This document shows, piece by piece, positions 1-9,019 of a stretch of DNA of 64,000 bases. The notes under the pieces were generated by a model. That model worked only from the letters and a program-made list of their open reading frames with translations. It was not told the origin of the DNA and ran no database searches. A program made the position numbers and the translations under genes. Origin of the DNA: Mycobacterium sp. 852013-50091_SCH5140682 (GTDB lineage Bacteria; Actinomycetota; Actinomycetes; Mycobacteriales; Mycobacteriaceae); assembly GCF_001665685.1 (NCBI RefSeq), contig NZ_LZTB01000119.1:1-64000 (forward strand), in the 5' to 3' direction. Position 1 is the first letter of the stretch. Every line of letters starts with the position of its first letter.

Positions 1-533
1 ACGGTGGCGGCTTCGTCGTGGGGCAGGGTGATCTGGTAGGTGGTGTGGTCCTCGTGCACGTCTTTGCGGAACGCGCGTTTGGGTTCCGGGCGCGGCTCCG
101 GTTCGGGGCGGGGTTCGAGTTTCACCGCGGTGCGCAGTTGGGTGACGGTGGCCACCGCGGCCAGTTCGGCGTAGTGCGCATCGGAGCCATCGGCGGCTCG
201 CTCGGCGATCACCCCGACCTGATCCAGCGACAGCCGGCCTTCCCGCAACCCCTCGACACAGAGCGAGAACTCCTCGGCCCGACGCGCGACCGTGACCATG
301 ACCCCGGCATTGTGCGGCGTGGCACCGGTTTTCCAGGCCACCAACTCGGCGATGGACCGGGCGCCGGTGGCACCGCACAACTCATCGCGTTCGAGTTCGG
401 CGACGATGTCGACGATCCGTCCGTCGATCGCGTTGCGCTGCCCGCACAGTTCCGACAACTCCTCGAGCAACACCTCCAACCGCTGCACAGGGCTCACCGC
501 GTCAGCGTCGAAAGGTGTTGCGTCCGATGGCAT
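1..533 (-). CDS. 13E12-type (DUF222) HNH endonuclease-like protein, N-terminal part
   Basis: Reading the minus strand from the ATG at 533 gives an uninterrupted frame running off the left edge. It begins MPSDATPFDADAVSPVQRLE and continues with an acidic helical stretch, a GARSIAELVAW motif and a Pro/Glu/Arg-rich linker (PEPEPRPEPK). This is the usual N-terminal DUF222 layout of the multicopy mycobacterial 13E12 repeat proteins, which normally carry an HNH nuclease motif near the C-terminus. That end lies outside the window, so the nuclease motif cannot be confirmed. These genes are repetitive in mycobacterial genomes and are often linked to mobile DNA; the biological role is not established. 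Nothing else is recognisable between 534 and 707. Confidence 0.8.
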   Translation of the reverse strand, partial: MPSDATPFDADAVSPVQRLEVLLEELSELCGQRNAIDGRIVDIVAELERDELCGATGARSIAELVAWKTGATPHNAGVMVTVARRAEEFSLCVEGLREGRLSLDQVGVIAERAADGSDAHYAELAAVATVTQLRTAVKLEPRPEPEPRPEPKRAFRKDVHEDHTTYQITLPHDEAAT

Positions 534-707
534 GAACCCATTCTTGCACTCAGGTCCGACAAGTTTCCTCGGCCCGAAACCATTCGTGCGCAACCTGATC
601 GAGTGACACGACTCACCGTTGACCCTGCGGTGGGGGCGTTGGTTTCTCGCGATTTTGCGCCGTGGACGCAGAGTCAGTGTGCTAACTGGCCTGGATCGGC
701 GGGTGCG

Positions 708-2144
708 CTAATGACCCCCTTCGCCAGTCGTCGATGCGAAGCCTTCGTGAATGAGCTTGGGGCCGAACGGCCAGGTTTTCTCGGTGCGCGCATAGATCAG
801 GAATCCGATGGCCCCGAGGATCATCCAGCCGACCGACAAACTGATCGACTGCCACGTCGACGATACGTAGATGTACACCCAACCAGCGAAGGCGACCAGG
901 GTCGGGACCGGGTAAAGCCATTGCCGGTAGGGACGATTCAGGTCGGGCTGCCTGCGGCGCAGTACGACGATCGCGGCGACCTGGGCCAGTGACTGGATGA
1001 TGACCAGCGTGGCGACGGCGGCGTTGATGACCACGGTGAGTGAGAACAGCGTTCCCACAAGGGTTATGGCAGTCATGGCCACGACGCCGGCGGTCGGCAG
1101 CCGCAGTTTCGGATGCACCCGCCCGAACACCGGCAGGAACACGTGATCACGGGCGGCTTCGAACGGTACCCGGGATCCGCCGAGTAGGCCGGCGTACACC
1201 GAGCCGATAGCGGCGATGACGATCAGGCCCGTCACGACGTCCGCCGCGGTCGTACCCCAGGCTTTCTCGAGCACCGTCGATGCCACGGACGTCGCGCTCT
1301 TCAATTCCTCGAGCGGAATCGCGCCGAGCACACCGATCTGCATCAGCAGGTACAGGCCCGCGATACCCAGGATCGAGACGATGATCGATCGCGGAAGTGT
1401 CCGGCCGGGATCGATGACCTCCCCACCCAGATATGCGCTCGTGTTGTATCCGAGGTAGTCGTAGATCGCGATGATGAGCCCTGCCCCGAGTCCTGCCCAG
1501 AACGCTCCGCCGGCCTGAAATGCCCCCGGGGTGAATGCGAATGCCTGCGTGTGGTCGAAATGACTGAATGCCGCGACGATCGTGGCGAGCACCGCGAGGA
1601 GCATGACGATGAACAGTCCGGTGGTGAGCTTCCCGATCTCACCGATGCGGCGGAACAGCGCGGCACCCACGATAAGCGTGATGACCGCACCGATAACATG
1701 ACCGAGCACGGTGAGGCCTCCGTCTGAGACAACTCCCGGGATCAGGTAGCCAAGGTATTGAACGAGCCCGATCACCCCGGTCGACATGATCAGCGGGATG
1801 AACAGCACGGCGCTCCAGACGAACAGGAACGGCATGAGTCGGCCAGTCCGGTATTGAAAAGCCTCACGTAGATAGATGTACGTTCCACCGGCTCCCGGCA
1901 TCGCTGCGCCCAACTCGGCCCAGATCAATCCGTCGGCCACGGCGAGCACAGCGCCGATCAGCCAACCGAACATCGCTTGCGGGCCGCCCATCGTCGCCAC
2001 CATGGCCGGGATGGTGACGAACGGCCCGATGCCGCACATCTGCGTCATGTTGATCGCCGTCGCCTGAAGCGGGCCGATCTTGCGTTCCAGACCGGGCGCT
2101 GGGGCGGCCGGCGCATTCACGTGATAACCGGGATTCGAAGTCAC
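708..2144 (-). CDS. APC-family amino acid/polyamine permease
   Basis: The 478-residue protein has about 12 hydrophobic segments and the APC-superfamily N-terminal signature (MTQMCGIGPFVTIPAM; later ELGAAMPGAGGTYIYLREAF). It should be an inner-membrane amino acid or amine transporter; the substrate cannot be read from sequence. I start it at the GTG at 2144 because a CGGAGG Shine-Dalgarno lies six bases upstream; the longer frame to 2159 would place that element inside the gene. It is divergent from a ROK-family regulator, and the roughly 90-bp gap holds a 23-bp palindrome, so the regulator probably controls this permease. Confidence 0.85.
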   Translation of the reverse strand: MTSNPGYHVNAPAAPAPGLERKIGPLQATAINMTQMCGIGPFVTIPAMVATMGGPQAMFGWLIGAVLAVADGLIWAELGAAMPGAGGTYIYLREAFQYRTGRLMPFLFVWSAVLFIPLIMSTGVIGLVQYLGYLIPGVVSDGGLTVLGHVIGAVITLIVGAALFRRIGEIGKLTTGLFIVMLLAVLATIVAAFSHFDHTQAFAFTPGAFQAGGAFWAGLGAGLIIAIYDYLGYNTSAYLGGEVIDPGRTLPRSIIVSILGIAGLYLLMQIGVLGAIPLEELKSATSVASTVLEKAWGTTAADVVTGLIVIAAIGSVYAGLLGGSRVPFEAARDHVFLPVFGRVHPKLRLPTAGVVAMTAITLVGTLFSLTVVINAAVATLVIIQSLAQVAAIVVLRRRQPDLNRPYRQWLYPVPTLVAFAGWVYIYVSSTWQSISLSVGWMILGAIGFLIYARTEKTWPFGPKLIHEGFASTTGEGGH

Positions 2145-2162
2145 TGCCAACCTCCGCACTAA

Positions 2163-2185
2163 GTGTTAGTAAAGTTTCTTAACAC
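2163..2185. promoter_or_regulatory. Palindromic operator candidate between permease and ROK regulator
   Basis: The arms GTGTTA and TAACAC flank an AAA-G-TTT core, and 9 of 11 half-site positions are symmetric. The site lies 20-40 bp upstream of the permease start and 50-70 bp upstream of the ROK start, where it could repress both. ROK/NagC-type regulators are known to bind AT-rich palindromes with TTA-type arms. Assignment to this regulator is inferred. Confidence 0.55.
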
Positions 2186-2233
2186 ATAGAATCTGTCGGG
2201 GGAAGATCCCAGATTGGGCCGTCGCCACACGAG

Positions 2234-3436
2234 ATGGAGAATCTGCACGTGACGATCAACAGCGGACGTGAGATAGGCACACCCGCACACATGCGGGCAC
2301 TGAATCAGCGTCTGATTCTCCGCCGCCTCAGTGAGCACGGCGAGGCGAGCCGGCCGCAGTTGGCCGCCGCCACCGGACTCTCGAAGCCGACCGTCGGACA
2401 GGCGTTGGCGGACCTCGAGGCGCAGGGCCTGGTGCGGCCGGCGGGGATGAGCCCGTCGAAACCCGGACGAGCGGCCGTGGTGTACGAAATCGTCTCGGAT
2501 GCAGGACATGTCGTCGGTATCGACATCGGCAGACAGCAGATTCGGGTTGCGGTCGCAGACCTTGCCGGACGCATCGTCGCCCGCATCGACGAACCCAACA
2601 GGTGCCGTTCGGGCTCGGCGCTGCTGCGCACAGTTCTTGCCACCGCGAAACGCAGTGTGGCCGCCGCCGGGCTCGCCGACGACGACGTCGTCGTCACCGT
2701 CGTCGGTACCCCGGGCGTACCGGACCTGGAAGACGGGACGGTGCGCCGCGCCCCGAACCTCCCCGGCTGGGAGCGGCGCGGCCTGCTGCACGAGCTCATC
2801 GCGGGCCTGGATCAGAGCGGTTCGATCGTGATGGTCGAGAACGACGCCAATCTCTGCGCAGCAGGCGAGCATGCAGCGGGTGCTGCCGTCGGCGTGGACA
2901 CGTTCGCCTGCCTGACCATCGGAACCGGCCTGGGCATGGGGTTCGTACTCGACGGGCAGATCTACCGCGGCACCCGCGGCGCGGCCGGCGAGATCTCGGA
3001 TCTGGCGTTCAATGTGAACGGCACGCCGGGACCGGCGTCGGCGGAGGCCGCCGTTGCGGGGCAGGCCGTGGTCGCCGCCGCCCATGACGCCGGCCTGACC
3101 GACGTCCGAAGCGCCAAGGCCGTCTTCGAGCTGGCCCGCGCAGGTGACCCCGCGGCCCTCGAAGTGGTTGCGCAAGAGACGTTCCGGCTCGCGTTCGTGG
3201 TGTCGGCGATCATTGCGATCGTGGACCCGTCGCTGATCATCCTGGCCGGCGGGATCGGCAACAACGCGGACCTGCTCGTGGCACCGATTCGCACGGCACT
3301 GGCCGCCACCAGTCCGGTGATACCCGAGATCATCGCCGGTCAGCTCGGCGAGGATGCGGTGTTGACCGGGGCGATCGCCACCGGCCTCGCCACCGCGCAG
3401 GAGTTGGTTTTCGACGTGCGCGCGACGGCTCAGTAG
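2234..3436 (+). CDS. ROK-family transcriptional regulator (NagC/XylR type)
   Basis: This 400-residue protein has an N-terminal winged helix-turn-helix (about residues 24-80; RPQLAAATGLSKPTVGQALADLE) followed by a ROK sugar-kinase-like fold. The ROK domain shows VVGIDIGRQQIRVAVADLAG, the IGTGLGMGFVLDGQIYRGTRGAAGEI stretch and a C-terminal IILAGGIGNN motif. The usual ROK zinc-site cysteine cluster (CxCGxxGC) is not visible, so it is probably a regulator without full kinase chemistry. The ATG at 2234 is used; a GTG at 2249 with GGAG upstream is an equally good start. It likely controls the divergent permease. Its stop overlaps the convergent downstream gene by seven bases. Confidence 0.85.
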   Translation: MENLHVTINSGREIGTPAHMRALNQRLILRRLSEHGEASRPQLAAATGLSKPTVGQALADLEAQGLVRPAGMSPSKPGRAAVVYEIVSDAGHVVGIDIGRQQIRVAVADLAGRIVARIDEPNRCRSGSALLRTVLATAKRSVAAAGLADDDVVVTVVGTPGVPDLEDGTVRRAPNLPGWERRGLLHELIAGLDQSGSIVMVENDANLCAAGEHAAGAAVGVDTFACLTIGTGLGMGFVLDGQIYRGTRGAAGEISDLAFNVNGTPGPASAEAAVAGQAVVAAAHDAGLTDVRSAKAVFELARAGDPAALEVVAQETFRLAFVVSAIIAIVDPSLIILAGGIGNNADLLVAPIRTALAATSPVIPEIIAGQLGEDAVLTGAIATGLATAQELVFDVRATAQ

Positions 3437-3816
3437 CCGATCTCGTCGCAGATCGGCGGGATGATGATCAGCGAGCCGCGCGGGGTGCAGAACGGGTGCG
3501 GTGGCTGCGGAGGCGGCGGTGGCGGAGGCGTGAGCATCGGGGCCGGTCCGTCTGCGGAGATGAAGCTGTCGAGCGGGTTGCCGTTCAGGTCGACCATCCG
3601 CACGTTGCCCTGGCCGAACGGGACGATGTACCACGTGTGGCAGGTGCCCATATCCCACTGAATGTTGTTGAACGGCAACGCCTGTCCCGGGCACCAGCTG
3701 TGCGGCTGAGCGGGAAACGGGTCGGCCTGGGCGGTACCTGCATCGAGCGCCAGGCCGGCGACCGTTATCGCGGCCGCCACGGCTGCTGTCGCCGCGAGCC
3801 GTGCAACTCGAATCAT
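3430..3816 (-). CDS. Small secreted proline-rich protein of unknown function
   Basis: The 128-residue product opens with a classic signal peptide (MIRVARLAATAAVAAAITVAGL, cleavage near AQA-DPFP). The mature part has four cysteines (SWCPGQ, GTCHTW, PFCTPR, PICDE) and a run of seven prolines. This resembles small exported mycobacterial proteins with paired cysteines and a Pro-rich tail. The start at 3816 has an AAAGGA element at normal spacing; an earlier in-frame start would bury the signal peptide. Function is unknown; it is presumably exported by Sec. Confidence 0.75.
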   Translation of the reverse strand: MIRVARLAATAAVAAAITVAGLALDAGTAQADPFPAQPHSWCPGQALPFNNIQWDMGTCHTWYIVPFGQGNVRMVDLNGNPLDSFISADGPAPMLTPPPPPPPQPPHPFCTPRGSLIIIPPICDEIGY

Positions 3817-4035
3817 CGTCGGATCCTTTCGTCGGGCGCCGCCGCAGCGGCTTTGCCTGTACCTCCAGTACACGGCGTCGCCGCAGCTACCGTTCCCAAC
3901 AATGATCCGGGTGTTCTTCGCCGGCTGGGCGGGATTCGCCGATGTGGGTCACGGTTCCCGCGCGAATCTGCCCCGCCCGCACTCGAATCGGATCCGACCG
4001 TCATATAACAGTAGTGATGATGAATTGCGGATCCG

Positions 4036-4911
4036 ATGAACTGCCCGTTTTGCGGTGCTGAAGTCGACCGCAGCGGCACGTGCGACCGCTGCGGTCGAGT
4101 GCAGGAGTCCACGTCGCCGACAGGGTGGCGGCCGGATCCCACGGCGCGTCACGAAGGCCGGTATTACGCCGCGGGCCATCCCACGAACCGCGTCCGCGAC
4201 GGCCGGGCCCAATCGTCGGACCCCGACGGCGGGCGGATGCTGCCGGATTACGTCGAGTTGCCCGCCTCCCGGTCGAGCATCCGGTCGACGTGGCTGGGAA
4301 CGGGTGCGGCGACCGTCATCCTCGTCATGGTGGCGGTGGTTGCCTGGGTGCTGTTGATGGCTGCTCGGCGTCCTGCTCCCCCGCCGGAATCCGGGTACCT
4401 CTCGGCGCTGAAAGAAGCGGGTTTGTCCAACCAGTTCAATTCCGATGCCAACGCCGTCGCGCACGGCCATCAGGTCTGTCGTCAGCTCGACGACGGCGGC
4501 CCGCAGCAAGGCCTTCCCGCCGACAAGATCGCCGTCGACTCGTTCTGCCCACAGTTCACCCAGGGCTTCCACACGCTTGATACCGCCACGGTGGCAGGCA
4601 TTTTCGTCGTCACCGACAGCGCGGGCGTGGATGCGATCGCGTCTGACGGCGCGTCGTGCCAGGGGGCCAACGGCTACTCCGACGTCGGCCGGGACACGCA
4701 AGTCACCGTGAAGAACGGCAAGGGCGAAATCCTGGCCACGACGGCGCTGGGGCAGGGTAAGGGCAACAGCGCAAACTGCACCTTCTCATTCAGCTTTCCC
4801 GTCACCGAGGGCCAGGACCGTTACGTCGTCTCGGTCGGCCACCGTGGCGAGTTCAGCTACAGCTTCGGCCAGCTGCGCGCCCAGGGCGTCCAGATCCATC
4901 TCGGCCACTGA
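4036..4911 (+). CDS. Membrane-anchored zinc-ribbon protein with DUF732-like domain
   Basis: The 291-residue protein starts with a zinc-ribbon (MNCPFCGAEV, then CDRCGR), a polar linker, one transmembrane segment (about residues 90-112; TGAATVILVMVAVVAWVLLM), and an extracytoplasmic part. That part includes a DUF732-like segment (YLSALKEAGL, then HGHQVCRQLDDG) common in mycobacterial secreted proteins. The C-terminal half (SANCTFSFSFPVTEG) looks like a beta-rich lipoprotein-type fold. The ribbon should be cytoplasmic and the rest outside. Role unknown. Confidence 0.75.
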   Translation: MNCPFCGAEVDRSGTCDRCGRVQESTSPTGWRPDPTARHEGRYYAAGHPTNRVRDGRAQSSDPDGGRMLPDYVELPASRSSIRSTWLGTGAATVILVMVAVVAWVLLMAARRPAPPPESGYLSALKEAGLSNQFNSDANAVAHGHQVCRQLDDGGPQQGLPADKIAVDSFCPQFTQGFHTLDTATVAGIFVVTDSAGVDAIASDGASCQGANGYSDVGRDTQVTVKNGKGEILATTALGQGKGNSANCTFSFSFPVTEGQDRYVVSVGHRGEFSYSFGQLRAQGVQIHLGH

Positions 4912-4922
4912 TGCATTCCCGA

Positions 4923-4947
4923 ACAGTACGGTCCTGGACCGTACTGT
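4923..4947. promoter_or_regulatory. 25-bp palindromic operator upstream of tetR
   Basis: Two 12-base arms, ACAGTACGGTCC and GGACCGTACTGT, are exact inverted copies around one central base. The site ends 12 bp before the TetR start codon, a typical autoregulatory position for TetR-family repressors. Related GTACGGT half-sites recur before the downstream mmpS. Confidence 0.8.
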
Positions 4948-4959
4948 GCCGGTCGATCT

Positions 4960-5562
4960 ATGGTGAGCGCTGTGCCTGTCGACTGCACCACGGAATCCTC
5001 GCCGTGGTCGCCCCGTGAAGCAGAGCTGCTCGCCATCACGCTGCGGCTGCTGCAGGAGCACGGCTACGACCGACTGACCGTGGACGCGGTGGCTGCCACG
5101 GCCCGCGCGAGCAAGGCGACGGTGTACCGGCGCTGGCCCTCCAAGGGCGAATTGGTCCTGGCCGCCTTCATCGAGGGCATCCGGCAGGTTGCCGTCCCGC
5201 CCGAAACCGGCTCGTTGCGCGGGGATCTGCTGCGTGTAGGTCAGGTGATCTGCGAGCAGGCCCACCAGCACGGCACCACCATCCGGGCGGTGCTCACCGA
5301 GGTGTCCCGCGATCCCGCGCTGAGCGAGGCCATGCAGCACCAGTTCCTCGATCAGCGCAAAGCCATGCTCGAGCTGATCCTGCGAGCGGCTGTCGCACGC
5401 GGTGAGATCAGCGAATCCGCCATCAGCGACGAACTGTGGGATCTGATGCCGGGTTACCTCATCTTCCGGTCGATCATCCCGAACCGGCCCCCCACCCCGG
5501 AAACCGTGCGGGCCCTCGTGGACAACGTCATGATCCCGAGCCTCACCCGCCCGGTCGAGTAA
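4960..5562 (+). CDS. TetR/AcrR-family transcriptional regulator
   Basis: The 200-residue protein has an N-terminal TetR DNA-binding domain (about residues 18-65; LLQEHGYDRLTVDAVAATARASKATVYRRWPSKGEL, whose ATVYRRWPSK segment is the recognition-helix signature). The all-helical C-terminal part should bind ligand and dimerise. An exact palindrome lies immediately upstream and a related site lies between it and the mmpS-mmpL pair. By analogy with mycobacterial TetR-MmpS/MmpL efflux units, I infer that it represses itself and the downstream transporter and is released by a lipid or drug-like ligand. The GTG at 4963 is an alternative start. Confidence 0.88.
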   Translation: MVSAVPVDCTTESSPWSPREAELLAITLRLLQEHGYDRLTVDAVAATARASKATVYRRWPSKGELVLAAFIEGIRQVAVPPETGSLRGDLLRVGQVICEQAHQHGTTIRAVLTEVSRDPALSEAMQHQFLDQRKAMLELILRAAVARGEISESAISDELWDLMPGYLIFRSIIPNRPPTPETVRALVDNVMIPSLTRPVE

Positions 5563-5612
5563 GACCGCGCCCGCACGGATTCGCCGCTCAAACCCCTTGC
5601 CCACGGCAGTCC

Positions 5613-5633
5613 TGTACCGTACCGTACCGTTCA
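5613..5633. promoter_or_regulatory. Second TetR operator candidate upstream of mmpS
   Basis: Three overlapping TACCGT units (TGTACCGTACCGTACCGTTC) reproduce the ACCGTAC half-site of the palindrome at 4923-4947. They end about 78 bp before the mmpS start, in promoter position. Binding by the same TetR is inferred from the shared half-site only. Confidence 0.5.
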
Positions 5634-5710
5634 GAGCGGTCGTTTCCCACCGCGCGGAAAGGACCCCTCCAACCCCAGCCATCGCGTCCCGGTTATCGAA
5701 AGGCGAACGG

Positions 5711-6154
5711 GTGCGGACACTTTCGATTGGCAGCTCGGTCAGGCGGGGTTGGATGCTGTTAGTCGCACTCGGGGTCATCGCCGTAGCCGCGTTCACCGTG
5801 TACCGATTGCACTCCGCTTTCGGTGGTGTGCACACGGGAACTCCCAGTGACCTCTCGAGCGAGATCGTTCCGTTCAACCCCAAGCATGTGGTCCTTGAGG
5901 TCTTCGGTCCGCCGGGAACCGTGGCGTCGATCAATTACCTGGACGTCCACGCTCAACCGCAGCGCGTCGACGATGCCCCACTGCCCTGGTCCTACGACAC
6001 CACCACGACCGATCCCGCGGTGTTCGTCAACGTCCAGGCCCAAGGTGACAGCGACTCGATCGGCTGCCGCATCACCATCGACGACGTGGTCAAAGACGAG
6101 AGAGCGGCCAACACCGTGAACGCCTACACGTACTGCCTGGACAAATCCGGATGA
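5711..6154 (+). CDS. MmpS-family membrane protein
   Basis: The 147-residue protein has one N-terminal transmembrane helix (GWMLLVALGVIAVAAFTVYRL) and an MmpS periplasmic beta domain. That domain carries the family signatures NPKHVVLEVFGPPGTVASINYLD, PLPWSYD, DSIGCRITIDD and a final cysteine (YTYC). MmpS proteins partner MmpL transporters. The GTG at 5711 is preferred: it has GGCGAACGG upstream and gives a normal cytoplasmic tail, whereas starting at 5597 would add 38 residues and swallow the operator. Its stop overlaps the MmpL start (ATGA), so the two are translationally coupled. Confidence 0.88.
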   Translation: MRTLSIGSSVRRGWMLLVALGVIAVAAFTVYRLHSAFGGVHTGTPSDLSSEIVPFNPKHVVLEVFGPPGTVASINYLDVHAQPQRVDDAPLPWSYDTTTTDPAVFVNVQAQGDSDSIGCRITIDDVVKDERAANTVNAYTYCLDKSG

Positions 6155-9006
6155 GCGGCGGGAGGGCGGCAAAGACGATCCGCAGGCTCTCGGTGCCGAT
6201 CGTGTTGTTCTGGCTGGCCGTCGCGGCGATCACCAATGTGCTGGTTCCGCAGTTGGAAGTGGTCGGCGAGGCCCACAACGTCGCGCTGAGTTCGCCCGAC
6301 GCGCCGTCACTGCAGGCAATCAAACACATCGGCGAAGTCTTCGGCGAGTTCGATTCCGACAGCGCCGCGATGATCGTGCTGGAAGGCGACCAGCCGCTCG
6401 GCGCCGACGCCCACGCCTACTACGACACCCTGGTTCAACGAATATCGCAGGACCACAAGCACGTCCAGCACATCCAGGACTTCTGGGGCGATCCGCTGAC
6501 AGCGGCGGGCTCACAGAGCCCCGACGGCAAGGCTGCTTACGTTCAGGTGTTCCTGGCAGGCAATCAAGGCGAGGCGTTGTCCCTTGAGTCGGTGAACGCG
6601 GTGCGCGACATCGTCAATCGCACACCGGCACCCCCCGGCGTCAAGGCGTATGTCACTGGTGCCGCGCCTCAGGTCGCCGACCAATTCGAAGTGGGCAACG
6701 AGGGCACCACCAAGGTCACCCTGCTGACCATCCTGGTGATCGCCATCATGCTGCTGCTGGTCTACCGCTCGGTGGTCACCATGATCCTGGTGCTGATCAC
6801 CGTGCTCATCGAGATGGCCGCCGCCCGCGGCATCGTGTCCTTCCTGGCGAATAACGGAATCATCGGTCTCTCAACATATTCCACAAATCTGCTCACGCTG
6901 CTGGTGATCGCCGCTGGCACGGACTACGCCATCTTCCTGCTCGGGCGATACCACGAGGGGCGCAGCGCCGGGGAGGACCGCGAGACCGCGTATTTCAACA
7001 TGTACAGCGGCACGGCCCACGTCGTCCTCGGCTCGGGTCTGACGGTCGCCGGCGCCGTCTTCTGCCTGAGCTTCACGCGCCTGCCCTACTTTCAAAGCCT
7101 CGGTATTCCGGCCGCGATCGGCGTCCTCGTTGCCCTTGTCGCCGCCCTCACCCTGGCGCCTGCGGTGCTGACCCTGAGCAGCCAGGTCGGGTTGCTTGAA
7201 CCCAAACGCAGCACCCGCACCCGCGGATGGCGACGGATCGGCACGGCCATCGTGCGCTGGCCCGGACCGATTCTGGTGGTGACCATCGGGGTGGCCCTCA
7301 TCGGACTTCTGGCCCTGCCTGGCTACAAGACCAGCTACGACGTCGGCTCCTACATGCCCGCGAGCGCCCCCTCCAACGTCGGCTACACCGCGGCGGAACG
7401 GCACTTCTCGAAAGCCCGGCTCAATCCCGAACTGCTGATGATCGAGTCCGACCACGACCTGCGGAACCCGGCCAACATGATCCTGCTGGAACGCGTCGCC
7501 AAGGCCGTGTTCCACACCCCCGGCGTCGCGCAGGTCCAGTCCATCACCCGCCCGTTGGGCACGCCGCTGGACCACAGCTCGATACCGTTCCAGATCAGTG
7601 CCCAGAGCGCCGGGCAGATCCAGAATCTGAAGTATCAGCAGGACCGGGCCCGCGACCTGCTCAAGCAGGTCGGCGAGATCGACAAGACCATCGGCATCCT
7701 GCGCCAGCAGTACGCCCTGCAGCAACAGAGCGCGGCCGCCACCCACGACCAGGTCGAAGCGTTCCACCGAACCGTCGAGGTGACGCAGGACCTGCGCGAC
7801 AAGATCGCCAACTTCGATGACTTCTTCAGACCGCTGCGCAATTACTTCTATTGGGAACCACACTGTTTCGACATCCCCATCTGCGCTGCACTGCGGTCGA
7901 TCTTCGACGCGCTCGACGGGATAGACGCGCTCACCGACCAATTGGGAAATGTCACGGCGAGCCTCGACAAACTGGACCAGCTGCAACCGAAGCTGCTGGC
8001 GCTGATCCCGCCGCAGATCGCCAGCCAGCAGACCAACCGCGACCTGACGATGACGAACTACGCCACGCAGTCGGGGATCTATGACCAGACCGCTGCGGCG
8101 CTTCAGAACGCCACCGCGCTGGGCCAGGCCTTCGACGCCGCGAAGACCGACGACTCCTTCTATCTGCCGCCGGAGGCCTTCACCAACCCCGAATTCCAGC
8201 GCGGCCTGAAACTGTTCCTCTCGCCGGACGGCAAGGCCGCCCGCATGATCATCACCCACGATGTCGATCCCGCGACGCCGCAAGGGATCTCGCATATCGC
8301 CGCGATACGGCACGCCGCGGCGGAAGCCGTGAAAGGCACGCCGCTGGCCGGGTCGCACATCTACATCGGCGGAACCGCCGCGACCTACAAAGACATTCAG
8401 GACATGGCGAAGTACGACCTGATGATCGCAGGCATCTCGGCGCTGAGCCTGATCCTGCTCATCATGATGCTGATCACCCGCAGCCTGGTCGCCGCCCTGG
8501 TCATCGTCGGCACGGTGGCGCTGTCACTGGGCGCGTCGTTCGGGCTCTCGGTGCTGGTGTGGCAGGACATCCTCGGCATCCCGCTGTACTGGGTGGTGCT
8601 GGCGTTGGCCGTGATTCTGCTGCTGGCCGTGGGCTCCGACTACAACCTGCTGCTGATATCCCGATTCAGAGAAGAGGTTGCGGCGGGGCTCAATACCGGC
8701 ATCATCCGCGCGATGGCAGGCACCGGCGGCGTCGTCACCGCGGCAGGCCTGGTGTTCGCCTTCACCATGGCGTCGTTCGCGTTCAGCGATCTGCGGGTGC
8801 TCGGTCAGATCGGCACGACGATCGCGCTGGGCCTGCTGTTCGACACGCTGATCGTGCGCTCGTTCATGACACCGTCCATCGCTGCGCTGCTCGGACGCTG
8901 GTTCTGGTGGCCGCAACGGGTGCGCCCGCGTCCGGCCAGTCGGATGCTGCAGCCCTACGGATCCCGACCGGCCGTGCGTCAATTGCTGTTGTGGGAGGAC
9001 GATTGA
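6151..9006 (+). CDS. MmpL-family RND transporter
   Basis: This 951-residue RND-type transporter has TM1 (about 13-32), periplasmic domain D1, TM2-6, a long D2 domain (about 390-750) with a coiled-coil-rich middle, and TM8-12. The two proton-relay Asp-Tyr pairs are visible: GTDYAIF (near 256) and GSDYNLLL (near 828). D2 carries the YFYWEPHCFDIPIC motif shared by every MmpL in this window. It forms an operon with the upstream mmpS under probable TetR control. The cargo is not predictable; the pair lies beside the GPL synthetase but is convergent with it, so a GPL role is not required. Confidence 0.92.
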   Translation: MSGGRAAKTIRRLSVPIVLFWLAVAAITNVLVPQLEVVGEAHNVALSSPDAPSLQAIKHIGEVFGEFDSDSAAMIVLEGDQPLGADAHAYYDTLVQRISQDHKHVQHIQDFWGDPLTAAGSQSPDGKAAYVQVFLAGNQGEALSLESVNAVRDIVNRTPAPPGVKAYVTGAAPQVADQFEVGNEGTTKVTLLTILVIAIMLLLVYRSVVTMILVLITVLIEMAAARGIVSFLANNGIIGLSTYSTNLLTLLVIAAGTDYAIFLLGRYHEGRSAGEDRETAYFNMYSGTAHVVLGSGLTVAGAVFCLSFTRLPYFQSLGIPAAIGVLVALVAALTLAPAVLTLSSQVGLLEPKRSTRTRGWRRIGTAIVRWPGPILVVTIGVALIGLLALPGYKTSYDVGSYMPASAPSNVGYTAAERHFSKARLNPELLMIESDHDLRNPANMILLERVAKAVFHTPGVAQVQSITRPLGTPLDHSSIPFQISAQSAGQIQNLKYQQDRARDLLKQVGEIDKTIGILRQQYALQQQSAAATHDQVEAFHRTVEVTQDLRDKIANFDDFFRPLRNYFYWEPHCFDIPICAALRSIFDALDGIDALTDQLGNVTASLDKLDQLQPKLLALIPPQIASQQTNRDLTMTNYATQSGIYDQTAAALQNATALGQAFDAAKTDDSFYLPPEAFTNPEFQRGLKLFLSPDGKAARMIITHDVDPATPQGISHIAAIRHAAAEAVKGTPLAGSHIYIGGTAATYKDIQDMAKYDLMIAGISALSLILLIMMLITRSLVAALVIVGTVALSLGASFGLSVLVWQDILGIPLYWVVLALAVILLLAVGSDYNLLLISRFREEVAAGLNTGIIRAMAGTGGVVTAAGLVFAFTMASFAFSDLRVLGQIGTTIALGLLFDTLIVRSFMTPSIAALLGRWFWWPQRVRPRPASRMLQPYGSRPAVRQLLLWEDD

Positions 9007-9019
9007 CGGCGAGCCGCGC

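Noticed and set aside
18..992. Long plus-strand open frame at the left edge
   Set aside because: It is the antisense shadow of the 13E12-type gene and of the permease C-terminus; the minus-strand frames show family motifs and this one does not.
2159..3694. Minus-strand open frame of about 511 codons
   Set aside because: It lies opposite the ROK regulator, is rich in Arg/Gly/His as GC-rich shadows are, and has no domain.
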